Source of the DNA: Dorea sp.
Lineage (GTDB): Bacteria > Bacillota_A > Clostridia > Lachnospirales > Lachnospiraceae
Reading direction: 5' to 3'
Length of the DNA: 13,577 nucleotides
NCBI GenBank assembly: GCA_016295505.1
Contig: JAEDLC010000048.1
Coordinates: 1-13,577 of the forward strand
Shown here: piece by piece, positions 1 through 7,425 of the stretch
Layout of the letters: each line of letters starts with the position of its first letter
How positions within the stretch are numbered: the first letter of the stretch is position 1
Notes under the pieces: model-generated
Database searches by the model: none
What the model was told of the DNA's origin: nothing
What the model saw: the letters and a program-made list of their open reading frames with translations, nothing else
Program-made: the position numbers and the translations under genes

Positions 1-5
1 TCCGT

Positions 6-1010
6 TCAGTAACTGAGAAAATGTATGATTTTGTCCCAATAGTCATCCAGTATATCCGTGTCGGAGCTGAATATTTCATGTTTGGTATCCGGCATACGAA
101 TGCATTGAGCAAAGGGAATCGTGTCTGTGCCGATCAGGATCGGCTTGTGTTGTCTGTTTAATCTGGCGATGAATCGCTGTTGTTCTTTTTCAGATACGAA
201 AGCATCCTGTTCTGCCTGAAAGAGCAGAACAGGTGAGTGTATCTGTTTCCATGCCTTTGTCTGCAGGAAATGATTCAGCCGCATGGCCTCGTGCAGCCAT
301 CCAAAGGAAGCCGCACTCGTATGGAACAGAGGCTCCTGTGCTTTGATGTCATTATAATAGGAGAATCTGGCTTCTGACTGGGAAGCACTGTCTTCAAAAG
401 CTTCTTTTCCCTGATACGGACGCTGTCCGAACACGTAAGCTTCTGACTTTCCGATCCTGCAGCATACAGAAGCGATCAGACCAGCCAAAACCCAGGGAAC
501 ATTCCCTGTAGATGGACGGATCATGGGCGAGGACAGAATGACTCTGTGAAAATCCTGTGGATAGTAAGCAGCAGCTGCGGCTGCAATGCCTCCGCCCATA
601 GAATGACCGTACAGATTAACAGAAAGATCCGGGTGTGCTTTTCCTGCGTATTCGGCTGTATACAACAGATCCTGTACATATCGTTCATACCGGTCGATAT
701 GTACCAGAGATGGATCTTTCACCAACCGGTAACTTCTTCCATGTCCGCAATGGTCGATGATGTAGGTATGGTATCCTGCATTGACAAAATAATAGGCCAT
801 CTCCCGATATTTTTCGGCTGTTTCTGTAAAACCATGTGAGATCAGAATAATTCCGGCAGGAGAATCCGCCAGATATCTGACGCCATATAGTTTCTTTCCA
901 GGTTCCCGTTCCAGACAGAATGTTTCCATCCGCTGTGTTAGATAAGGTATTACGAGATGATCCATCTGTTCCTGATACCGGGTGTCTGACAATATCATTG
1001 AATGTTTCAT
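6..1010 (-). CDS. Alpha/beta hydrolase, monoacylglycerol lipase / lysophospholipase-like (334 aa)
   Basis: A serine hydrolase of the PldB/monoacylglycerol lipase group of the alpha/beta-hydrolase fold, expected to cleave an ester of a lipid or small molecule. The nucleophile elbow GHSMGG lies at residues 135-140 (Ser137). The oxyanion-side motif SHGFTE is at 58-63. Asp269 (EQDAFV) and His311 (DTKHE) fit the acid and base of the triad. A helical lid region at about 165-250 separates the core halves. There is no signal peptide or membrane segment, so it is probably cytoplasmic. It begins 4 bases after the symporter stop, and its ribosome site (CAGGAG) overlaps the last codons of that gene, so the two are almost certainly co-transcribed and perhaps translationally coupled. 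The exact substrate cannot be read from sequence; other esterase activities are possible. Confidence 0.9.
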   Translation of the reverse strand: MKHSMILSDTRYQEQMDHLVIPYLTQRMETFCLEREPGKKLYGVRYLADSPAGIILISHGFTETAEKYREMAYYFVNAGYHTYIIDHCGHGRSYRLVKDPSLVHIDRYERYVQDLLYTAEYAGKAHPDLSVNLYGHSMGGGIAAAAAAYYPQDFHRVILSSPMIRPSTGNVPWVLAGLIASVCCRIGKSEAYVFGQRPYQGKEAFEDSASQSEARFSYYNDIKAQEPLFHTSAASFGWLHEAMRLNHFLQTKAWKQIHSPVLLFQAEQDAFVSEKEQQRFIARLNRQHKPILIGTDTIPFAQCIRMPDTKHEIFSSDTDILDDYWDKIIHFLSY

Positions 1011-1014
1011 ATGA

Positions 1015-2367
1015 TTACTCCTGAATTTTATCTAATATTTTTCGTTCATTATAGAACAGGAAGATGAATCCGCCGATAAAACAAAGTGCTGCCGCCAGAA
1101 GAGCTGCGATGCGGTATCCCATTCCGGTACCGGAGCCGATCGTGGAGACTGCGGTAAACAGGAGCATTGCAAGGCTTTGTCCAAGCTTGAAAGCAAAAGT
1201 TCTGGCAGCATAAAACATACCTTCCCGATTGTTTCCGGTATCGATGGCATCACTCTGGGCAACGTCTGCGACCACTGCCTGAGGAAGAATACCAAAGATG
1301 GCCATAGGTAGAGCAGCCACAACGGTAAGGATCAGGCCCTGAACCACGGGTGGGATTCCTGGAATGCTGCCGAGGAATCCGGAATAAAAGTAAGCCGCAC
1401 AGAAGATTGCAAAGGCAAAGAGAATCAGGTTCTTCTTTCCAATCTTTGGCGCCAGTTTGTTGATCGGAACATAGAAGATCAGAGACAGTGCGGTCATGCC
1501 GACAAAATATATGGTAGTCATACTTTCGGGCAGTTTCAGCAGGCTGGTGACAAAGAACGGAAGTCCGGTCTGAAACATCGTAATCGCGATCCAGTAGAAG
1601 ATATCTGATCCGACGAATTTACGAAATTCTCCATTCTTAAATGTGGACACCAGAGAACGGAATGCAGAATCCTGGGTGGGAATCGTGTTTACATAATCTT
1701 TTTCCCTGATCGTCAGAACCGGAACCAGCATGCAGAAGAATGCAATGGCTGCAATGATTGTAAATGTGATCCGGATTGCATTGATTCTTCCAAAAGCGGG
1801 GATAAAAAGTCCCCAGATGAACGGCGCCAGATATGCAACGGCGGTTCCCGCGATAAAAGTAAACGAGATCACTGTGGAAATATTCAGTCTTTCCTGCTGT
1901 GTATGTCCTAATTCCGGAATTAGTGCATTGTAGGGTGTACAGTAGGCTGTAATAGAGAGGTAGTACAGCATGACCATTACAAAGAGGAATGCTGCATTGA
2001 TCCAGCTCACTTTTGATACCGGAGACCAGAAAACAAGAACGGTCGATAGGGCGAGCGGAAGAGCCGCAAACTTCAGGAATGGCATACGGCGTCCGTTTTT
2101 CGAAGTGCAGCGATCCGATAAAGATGCGATCATAGGGTCGGTGAAAGCATCGAATACCCGGCCAAAAGCAGTGATTGCTCCGATGACCGTAACTATTCCG
2201 AGAATGACCAGTCCCTGGGGAATAAAAACCGTCTGTCCCTGTGACATGGCAGCTTCATCCGGTTGATAAAAATAGACCAGCCAGTTCGAAATAATACCGG
2301 ACAGCATGGACCAGCCAAACTGGCCGACTGCAAAACACCAGATTTTTGCTGTTGATAATTTTTTCAT
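1015..2367 (-). CDS. GPH-family (MelB-like) sugar:cation symporter, MFS fold (450 aa)
   Basis: A 12-helix inner-membrane transporter of the glycoside-pentoside-hexuronide:cation symporter family, which imports sugars or glycosides with Na+ or H+. The family signature GRVFDAFTDP is at residues 69-78, with Asp73 and Asp77 matching the cation-site acidic pair of MelB, followed by the cytoplasmic loop SDRCTSKNGRRMPF (84-97). The central cytoplasmic loop falls around 220-255. The C-terminal half carries the conserved stretch VADVAQSDAIDTGNNREGMF before helix 11. Length fits the family (about 450-480). The ribosome site GGAGG stands 9 bases before the ATG. It is the first gene of a two-gene unit with the downstream lipase-like hydrolase. 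No glycosidase is visible beside it, so the substrate is undetermined. Confidence 0.93.
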   Translation of the reverse strand: MKKLSTAKIWCFAVGQFGWSMLSGIISNWLVYFYQPDEAAMSQGQTVFIPQGLVILGIVTVIGAITAFGRVFDAFTDPMIASLSDRCTSKNGRRMPFLKFAALPLALSTVLVFWSPVSKVSWINAAFLFVMVMLYYLSITAYCTPYNALIPELGHTQQERLNISTVISFTFIAGTAVAYLAPFIWGLFIPAFGRINAIRITFTIIAAIAFFCMLVPVLTIREKDYVNTIPTQDSAFRSLVSTFKNGEFRKFVGSDIFYWIAITMFQTGLPFFVTSLLKLPESMTTIYFVGMTALSLIFYVPINKLAPKIGKKNLILFAFAIFCAAYFYSGFLGSIPGIPPVVQGLILTVVAALPMAIFGILPQAVVADVAQSDAIDTGNNREGMFYAARTFAFKLGQSLAMLLFTAVSTIGSGTGMGYRIAALLAAALCFIGGFIFLFYNERKILDKIQE

Positions 2368-2714
2368 TCGTATCAGCCTCCAACATGTAAGTTTTCTTTC
2401 TATTATAACATTAGAAAGAGCTGTCGGGGGAATGAAAGTATCAAGATGAGTTACCTATATTTTTCAGCAGTATCTGTTTATGAAAAAGCAGTGGGACATT
2501 TTATTGCATTTTTATATTATATTTGTTAGGATATTACCATATCTCAGACATTCGGAATTTCTATTTTATTCTTTTATCGTGGCATTTCGCCAGTTTTTCC
2601 ATGTTTGAAGTTATTATATATTGTCTGGAGGGATGCCTATGATTACCTGAGCTTTTCTTTTATTTTTCTGTAACATTATAAAAACCTGTGATAAAATAAA
2701 GGAGACTACCTATT
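2368..2714. other. Divergent AT-rich intergenic region (347 bases)
   Basis: This region separates the leftward symporter operon from the rightward Rpn-GTPase unit. Its left end holds the minus-strand extended -10. Near the right end, a plus-strand TATAAA at 2677-2682 is the best candidate -10 for rpn, but its -35 partner is poor. A TAAAAT at 2692-2697 is too close to the AAAGGAG ribosome site (2698-2704) to be useful. Only trivial hairpins were seen (for example 2530-2543, 5 base pairs) and no ORF worth calling. The stretch is visibly more AT-rich than the genes on either side. Confidence 0.5.
2402..2410 (-). promoter_or_regulatory. Extended -10 promoter for the symporter-hydrolase operon
   Basis: Read on the minus strand, this site is TGTTATAAT: a perfect TATAAT preceded by the TGn extension. 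No convincing -35 box is found at 16-18 bases upstream, which is consistent with an extended -10 promoter. It lies about 35 bases before the symporter ATG and leaves a short leader holding the GGAGG ribosome site. Assigned from consensus only. Confidence 0.6.
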
Positions 2715-3566
2715 ATGGCAAGAATGAAAGAGAAGGTACCATTAAAAGATTTGAATCTTACAGACCGTTTCCTGTTTGATGAAGTAATGGAGGATCCTCA
2801 GACACATAGGGATGTATTGAGTATTATTTTTGGACGGGAGATTCCACTTCTTACGACTACTGAAACTGAGAAAGAACTTCGTGTATCACCAGTTCTTCGT
2901 TCCATACGAATGGATGTTATTTCCATGGATAAGGAACAGGCTGTATACAATACGGAAATGCAGGATAAGAGAAGGGCTGATCTGGCAAAAAGGAGTCGCT
3001 ATTATCAGGCGTTGCTGGATATTAATTTGTTGGAACCGGGAATTCCGGATTACAATTTGTTAAATTGTTCTTATATTATCTTAATTACTACATTTGATTT
3101 GTTTGGATATAAAAAATATCAATATACATTCAGGCCAGAGTGTCAGGAAATTCCGGGGTGTATATTGCAAGATGAAGCCACTCGCATTTTTTTGAATACA
3201 CGTGGAACAAATGAATCAGAAGTCAGTAAAGAACTGGTGGAATTTCTTCATTATCTGGAACATACTACAGATGAAGAGGCAGCGAAGTCAGACAGTGAGA
3301 GACTGCAGCGAATTCATCATCGCGTTTGTAAGGTGAAACTCAGTGAGGAGGTTGGCATAAAATATATGCAGGCATGGGAAGAAAAATATTATGAACGTGA
3401 GGAAGGAAGAGAAGAAGGAAGAGAAGAAGGTCGTTTGGAACTTTTACAGGAGTTGATAAAGAAGAAAGTTGCGAAAGGAATGTCTGTTGAAGCAATTGCA
3501 GAGGTGATTGAGGAGCCTGTAGAGTCTGTTATGCAGATAATTGCGAAAATGGAGGAAAATAAATGA
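2715..3566 (+). CDS. Rpn family recombination-promoting nuclease / PD-(D/E)XK nuclease family protein (283 aa)
   Basis: Matches the Rpn family, often annotated 'PD-(D/E)XK nuclease family transposase'. The N-terminal motif LTDRFLFDEVMED (residues 15-27) and the nuclease core RMDV...NTEMQ are visible. Asp67, Glu81 and Gln83 fit the D...ExQ variant of the PD-(D/E)XK active site. The C-terminal part has three EEGR units (residues 229-240, encoded by 12-base repeats at 3399-3434), then a helical tail GMSVEAIAEVIEEPVESVMQ typical of the family. Escherichia coli Rpn proteins are DNA endonucleases, and some have been linked to phage defence; no transposition role is supported here, as no terminal repeats are seen. 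AAAGGAG stands 10 bases before the ATG. The translational GTPase starts 18 bases after its stop with no terminator between them. Confidence 0.87.
   Translation: MARMKEKVPLKDLNLTDRFLFDEVMEDPQTHRDVLSIIFGREIPLLTTTETEKELRVSPVLRSIRMDVISMDKEQAVYNTEMQDKRRADLAKRSRYYQALLDINLLEPGIPDYNLLNCSYIILITTFDLFGYKKYQYTFRPECQEIPGCILQDEATRIFLNTRGTNESEVSKELVEFLHYLEHTTDEEAAKSDSERLQRIHHRVCKVKLSEEVGIKYMQAWEEKYYEREEGREEGREEGRLELLQELIKKKVAKGMSVEAIAEVIEEPVESVMQIIAKMEENK
3399..3434 (+). repeat. Three 12-base in-frame repeats encoding EEGR
   Basis: Three consecutive 12-base units inside the Rpn gene encode Glu-Glu-Gly-Arg; the units differ by one to three bases. Such EEGR/EKGR runs are common in Rpn-family proteins between the nuclease core and the C-terminal helices, and probably form a charged helix. 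Tandem identity makes copy number prone to slippage between strains. Confidence 0.85.
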
Positions 3567-3570
3567 TAGA

Positions 3571-3576
3571 AAGGGG
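3571..3576 (+). promoter_or_regulatory. Ribosome binding site that fixes the GTPase start
   Basis: AAGGGG lies 8 bases before the ATG at 3585. An in-frame TTG at 3582 is only 5 bases away and directly adjoins that ATG. The ATG therefore has both the better codon and the better spacing. Confidence 0.7.
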
Positions 3577-3584
3577 CATTTTTG

Positions 3585-6347
3585 ATGGGGAGTACATCAG
3601 AAAATAAGCCGGGAAGGTATATCAGCGTGGGTATTCTTGCCCATGTGGACGCGGGGAAGACAACATTATCGGAAAGTATTCTATACCTGTCAGGAAAGCT
3701 TCGAAAGCTTGGCCGTGTAGATCATAAGGATGCGTTTCTGGATACGAACAAACTGGAGCGGGAGAGAGGGATTACCATATTCTCCAAGCAGGCGGTATTT
3801 GATCTTGGAGATACCAGGGTTACACTTCTGGATACGCCCGGACATGTGGATTTTTCGGCAGAAATGGAGCGCACCCTGCAGGTAATGGATTATGCGATCC
3901 TGGTGATCAATGGCGCAGATGGTGTGCAGGGACATACCCGGACACTGTGGAATCTTTTGAAGCGATATCAGATCCCGGTGTTTTTATTCGTTAATAAGAT
4001 GGATCAGCCGGGGACGGATCATAAAAAAATAGATGAAGTATTGAAAAAGAGTCTGAGTGAAGGATGCATTGACTTTGGCGATGATCCGGAGACTGCCAAC
4101 GGGGGACATACGTCTGAGGCACAGGATTCCTTTTGGGATAGTCTTGCGATGTGCGATGAGGAAGCGATGGAAGAATATCTGGAGTCCGGAATGGTAAAAA
4201 AAGATACGATTGTCCGTATGATTGCAGAGCGGAAGGTTTTTCCGTGTTATTATGGATCTGCTTTGAAGGTTCAGGGCGTGCAGGAGTTTCTTGCCGGTCT
4301 GGAACGGTATATACGGACTCCGGAATCTGTAAAAATGAAGGCCGCATTTGGAGCCAAGGTATATAAGATCTCTCGAGATGCATCCGGAAGCAGGCTGACT
4401 CATCTGAAGGTGACAAGTGGCGTGCTGAGAGTAAAGGACATTCTGATGAATGCACCGGATGCGCAGGAACACTGGGAGGAGAAAGTGAACCAGATCCGTA
4501 TCTATTCCGGAGAGAAGTATGAGATGGTTCAGGAGGTTCAGGCAGGAACCATCTGTGCTGTGACAGGATTAAACTTCACATATCCGGGAGAGGGACTCGG
4601 GACGGAGCGAGATACGCGTGAGCCGGTTCTTCAGCCGGTATTGAATTACCGGATTCAGCTTCCGGACGGAAGCGACGTGCATGCGATGCTTGGTAATCTG
4701 CGGAAACTGGAGGAAGAAGACCCCATGCTTCGAATCGTCTGGAATGAAGAACTGGGCGAGATTTATGCGCAGTTGATGGGAGAGGTCCAGATCGAGGTTT
4801 TGAAACGACTAATTCTGGAACGATTTGGTGTAGAGGTTACATTTGATACAGGGAATATTGTTTATAAGGAAACGATCGCGAATACAGTAGAAGGAGTCGG
4901 GCATTTTGAACCACTTCGCCATTATGCGGAGGTACATCTTGTTATGGAACCGGCCAAACGGGGAAGCGGACTGATCCTTGATACGAACTGCAGTGAGGAT
5001 GTTCTGGATAAAAACTGGCAGCGCCTGATTCTGACACATCTGGCAGAGAAGGAACACCGTGGTGTGCTGACCGGATCGGCAATTACAGACATGAAGATTA
5101 CGCTGGCAGCAGGAAGGGCGCATCTGAAGCATACGGAGGGCGGAGATTTCCGGCAGGCAACTTACCGTGCAGTGCGCCAGGGTCTGATGCAGGCTGAAAA
5201 CGTGCTTCTGGAGCCTTATTACGATTATCGGCTGGAGGTTCCGGCAGAACTGGTTGGTCGTGCTCTGACGGATATTCAGAGGATGAGTGGAGAATTTGAA
5301 CCGCCGCAGACAGAAGGAGAGATGGCGGTAGTGACCGGATATGCACCGGTAGCGGCCATGCGGGATTATCAGATGGAAGTGACTGGTTATACCAGAGGAA
5401 GGGGAAGGCTTTCCTGTACCTTCCGGGGATATGAGCCATGTCAGAATGATCAGGAAGTGATCGAAGCGTTTGGATATGATCCGGAACGAGATCTGGAGAA
5501 TCCGACGGGCTCCGTGTTCTGTTCGCATGGTGCTGGATATAATGTTCCATGGAATGAAGTAACGCAGCATATGCATATAGAGAGTCAACTTCGGAAAGCT
5601 GCGGAACCGGAACCTGCAAAGGCAGAACCTGTCCGGCAGAAACAGCAGAAATCGTCTGTGGGGAGTGCATTGCCTGCATTGTCCAGAGAAGAAGAAAAAG
5701 AACTGGAAGACATATTCATACGAACGTATGGAAAGATTGAACGAAGAATGCCGGCCAGACCGGATGCATTCGGAGATTCGTATGTAGGGACAAGGAAGAA
5801 GAAAGAGGAGAAGATTCAGGAATATCTTCTGGTAGATGGGTATAATGTGATATTTGCCTGGGATGACTTAAAGGAACTGGCAGCGGTCGATATCGGAGCC
5901 GCAAGAGATAAGCTGATGGACATCCTGTGCAATTATCAGGGATTTAAAAAATGTGTTCTGATTCTTGTGTTTGATGCATATAAGGTAGAGGGTTATGCAC
6001 TGGAGATTCAGAAGTATCGCAATATTCATGTGGTGTATACGAAAGAGGCAGAGACAGCGGATCAGTATATTGAAAAGGTGGTTCATCATATCGGAAGGAA
6101 ATATCATGTGACCGTTGTGACATCTGATGGTGTGGAACAGGTGATTACGATGGGGCAGGGCGGAACGCGGGTTTCCTCCCGGGACTTTCTGGAAGAGGTC
6201 AGGCTTACAGAAAAGATGATTCGGGAAGAAGCCGAAAAACACAGAGAAAACGGACGAAATTATCTGTTTGATCATATGGATGAAGAACTGGTAAAAGAGA
6301 TGGAAGAAGTTCGTCTTGGCAGAAAAACGACTATTGGAGAGTCATAG
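3585..6347 (+). CDS. TetM/EF-G-like translational GTPase fused to a YacP/Rae1-like NYN endoribonuclease domain (920 aa)
   Basis: The N-terminal two thirds is a ribosome-binding GTPase of the TetM/EF-G superfamily. G1 is AHVDAGKTT (19-27), G2 includes RGIT (61-64), G3 is DTPGH (83-87), G4 is NKMD (137-140) and G5 is GSAL (224-227). Domains II-V follow to about residue 625. A charged, Pro/Ala/Lys-rich linker (about 668-745) leads to a C-terminal domain (746-885) that closely resembles Bacillus YacP/Rae1: LLVDGYN with Asp751, VFDAYK with Asp797, ETADQYIE with Asp826 and TSDGVEQ with Asp848. Tet(M) is about 640 residues, so the extra 280 are the fusion. The equivalent of the Tet(M) domain IV loop is HLKHTEGGDFR instead of a YSPVS-type loop, so genuine tetracycline protection is uncertain. 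It is last in a unit with rpn and is followed by a terminator. The start is the ATG, not the adjoining TTG. Confidence 0.92.
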   Translation: MGSTSENKPGRYISVGILAHVDAGKTTLSESILYLSGKLRKLGRVDHKDAFLDTNKLERERGITIFSKQAVFDLGDTRVTLLDTPGHVDFSAEMERTLQVMDYAILVINGADGVQGHTRTLWNLLKRYQIPVFLFVNKMDQPGTDHKKIDEVLKKSLSEGCIDFGDDPETANGGHTSEAQDSFWDSLAMCDEEAMEEYLESGMVKKDTIVRMIAERKVFPCYYGSALKVQGVQEFLAGLERYIRTPESVKMKAAFGAKVYKISRDASGSRLTHLKVTSGVLRVKDILMNAPDAQEHWEEKVNQIRIYSGEKYEMVQEVQAGTICAVTGLNFTYPGEGLGTERDTREPVLQPVLNYRIQLPDGSDVHAMLGNLRKLEEEDPMLRIVWNEELGEIYAQLMGEVQIEVLKRLILERFGVEVTFDTGNIVYKETIANTVEGVGHFEPLRHYAEVHLVMEPAKRGSGLILDTNCSEDVLDKNWQRLILTHLAEKEHRGVLTGSAITDMKITLAAGRAHLKHTEGGDFRQATYRAVRQGLMQAENVLLEPYYDYRLEVPAELVGRALTDIQRMSGEFEPPQTEGEMAVVTGYAPVAAMRDYQMEVTGYTRGRGRLSCTFRGYEPCQNDQEVIEAFGYDPERDLENPTGSVFCSHGAGYNVPWNEVTQHMHIESQLRKAAEPEPAKAEPVRQKQQKSSVGSALPALSREEEKELEDIFIRTYGKIERRMPARPDAFGDSYVGTRKKKEEKIQEYLLVDGYNVIFAWDDLKELAAVDIGAARDKLMDILCNYQGFKKCVLILVFDAYKVEGYALEIQKYRNIHVVYTKEAETADQYIEKVVHHIGRKYHVTVVTSDGVEQVITMGQGGTRVSSRDFLEEVRLTEKMIREEAEKHRENGRNYLFDHMDEELVKEMEEVRLGRKTTIGES

Positions 6348-6360
6348 ACAGAAAAAATGA

Positions 6361-6404
6361 GGCGGAAGGCAGAAAAGCATTGAGCGATTGTCTTCCGCCT
6401 TTTC
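6361..6404 (+). terminator. Rho-independent terminator after the GTPase-NYN gene
   Basis: GGCGGAAG (6361-6368) pairs perfectly with CTTCCGCC (6392-6399). The stem extends inward by four more pairs, two of them wobble, and is followed by a T-rich run (TTTTCT). It begins 13 bases after the stop codon. It separates the rpn-GTPase unit from the truncated permease. Confidence 0.88.
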
Positions 6405-6428
6405 TACCTATAAAATCGACACATTTGT

Positions 6429-7370
6429 ATGCATTACAGTTCTATTCAGATCTGGAGCTTTCGATTACAATGTGATTATAGAAAAGGATATATTGAGATA
6501 CTGATGAAAACTTGGATGGTATTTGCAGGCATGGTTCTCCTGCTTTTTGCAGTGGTGTATGGTATTCTGGCCAAAAGCTACAGGAAGATTCTGATTACTA
6601 ATAAAGGTGAGACGAAAGTACAGTATAAAGAAAAATACACGTCTGCCGGTTCTGTCGAAAGTGCACTGCTGAAGAAAGAATTCCGCCGTTTCCTTGGAAG
6701 TCCGAATTATATGCTGAACTGCGGGCTTGGAATCATCTTTATGATTATAGCGGCAGTTGTACTTGTGATTAAGGCTGATACTGTGACGGAATTTGTGACA
6801 ATGTTTTTTGTCGGCTATGAAGAGATGATTCCGCTGGTGGCAGCGGGAGCATTGGGAATGATTGCCGCGATGAATGATATGACGGCACCGTCTGTTTCAC
6901 TGGAAGGAAAAAATCTGTGGATCCTGCAGGTGTTTCCGGTGACCGGTGTACAGGCTCTGATGGCAAAGATAAAGATGCAGTTGATCCTGACCTATATTCC
7001 GGCAGCGATTCTGTTACTTGGCATGGAAATCGTACTGAAGCGACCGATCGTTGAATTTGCGCTGATTGCTTTGGCTGCGGCGGGATTTATCTTATTTATG
7101 GCGCTGTTTGGTCTGACCATGAATCTCAAGTTTCCGAATCTTACATGGACGAGTGAGATCATTCCGATCAAACAGAGTATGGGAGTGACGATTACATTGT
7201 TTGGCGGCTGGGCGGTCATTGTAGCTCTGGCGGCAGGATATTATCTTTTACGAAATATTCTGAGCTCGTCCCTCTATCTTGCCTGTGTGGCAGCAGTACT
7301 TTTGATCGCAGTAATGGGGTTGCTGCGCTGGGTCAGAACAAAAGGAGCACGAATTTTTGAAACATTATAA
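6429..7370 (+). CDS. ABC exporter permease, C-terminal half; probably a 5'-truncated remnant (up to 313 aa)
   Basis: A polytopic membrane protein with about seven hydrophobic segments (residues 28-48, 97-116, 133-150, 186-203, 208-231, 253-271, 280-300, counted from the first ATG). The stretches ALLKKEFRRFLGSPNYMLNC and NLKFPNLTWTSEIIPIKQS resemble the second half of putative ABC exporter permeases of Firmicutes, which from memory run to about 500-550 residues. That would place roughly 200 N-terminal residues and the ATPase gene as missing. Supporting loss: the first ATG (6429) has no ribosome site, and the next (6504, Met26) has only a weak GAG. The frame opens at a stop at 6411, directly after the preceding gene's terminator, and no promoter is visible. 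It could still be a short stand-alone membrane protein. Reading frame and codon use are intact, so any truncation may be recent. Confidence 0.6.
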   Translation: MHYSSIQIWSFRLQCDYRKGYIEILMKTWMVFAGMVLLLFAVVYGILAKSYRKILITNKGETKVQYKEKYTSAGSVESALLKKEFRRFLGSPNYMLNCGLGIIFMIIAAVVLVIKADTVTEFVTMFFVGYEEMIPLVAAGALGMIAAMNDMTAPSVSLEGKNLWILQVFPVTGVQALMAKIKMQLILTYIPAAILLLGMEIVLKRPIVEFALIALAAAGFILFMALFGLTMNLKFPNLTWTSEIIPIKQSMGVTITLFGGWAVIVALAAGYYLLRNILSSSLYLACVAAVLLIAVMGLLRWVRTKGARIFETL

Positions 7371-7389
7371 AAATTAATAGAAATCTGTC

Positions 7390-7418
7390 TTGACAAATAT
7401 ATATCGCAGTGCTATATA
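7390..7418 (+). promoter_or_regulatory. Sigma-A type promoter of the padR operon
   Basis: TTGACA at 7390-7395 and TATATA at 7413-7418 are separated by 17 bases. The predicted transcription start is near 7425, leaving a leader of about 40 bases before the padR ATG. The -10 and part of the spacer lie inside the palindrome at 7398-7420, so the promoter is very likely under repressor control. Confidence 0.75.
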
Positions 7419-7420
7419 TA
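7398..7420. promoter_or_regulatory. Palindromic operator over the -10 box (probable PadR site)
   Basis: A 23-base near-perfect palindrome centred on G7409. Its core is TATCGCAGTGCTATA (7402-7416), with only one mismatched pair in the arms. Overlap with the -10 box of the promoter in front of padR is the usual layout for an autorepressing PadR protein. Binding by this PadR is inferred. Confidence 0.7.
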
Positions 7421-7425
7421 AGATA

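Noticed and set aside
3399..3434. CRISPR-like short repeat array
   Set aside because: The repeats are contiguous, in-frame and protein-coding (EEGR units), with no spacers.
2715..3566. Transposase / insertion sequence
   Set aside because: Rpn proteins are often labelled transposases, but no terminal inverted repeats or target-site duplications were found and the domain is a PD-(D/E)XK nuclease.
4809..5588. Minus-strand open frame opposite the GTPase gene
   Set aside because: Its product shows no domain, it is wholly within conserved coding sequence on the other strand, and it has no promoter or ribosome site.
3585..6347. Simple annotation as a tetracycline-resistance (tetM/tetO) gene
   Set aside because: The protein is about 280 residues longer than Tet(M), carries a nuclease domain, and its domain IV loop differs from the drug-contacting loop. 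No tet symbol is given.
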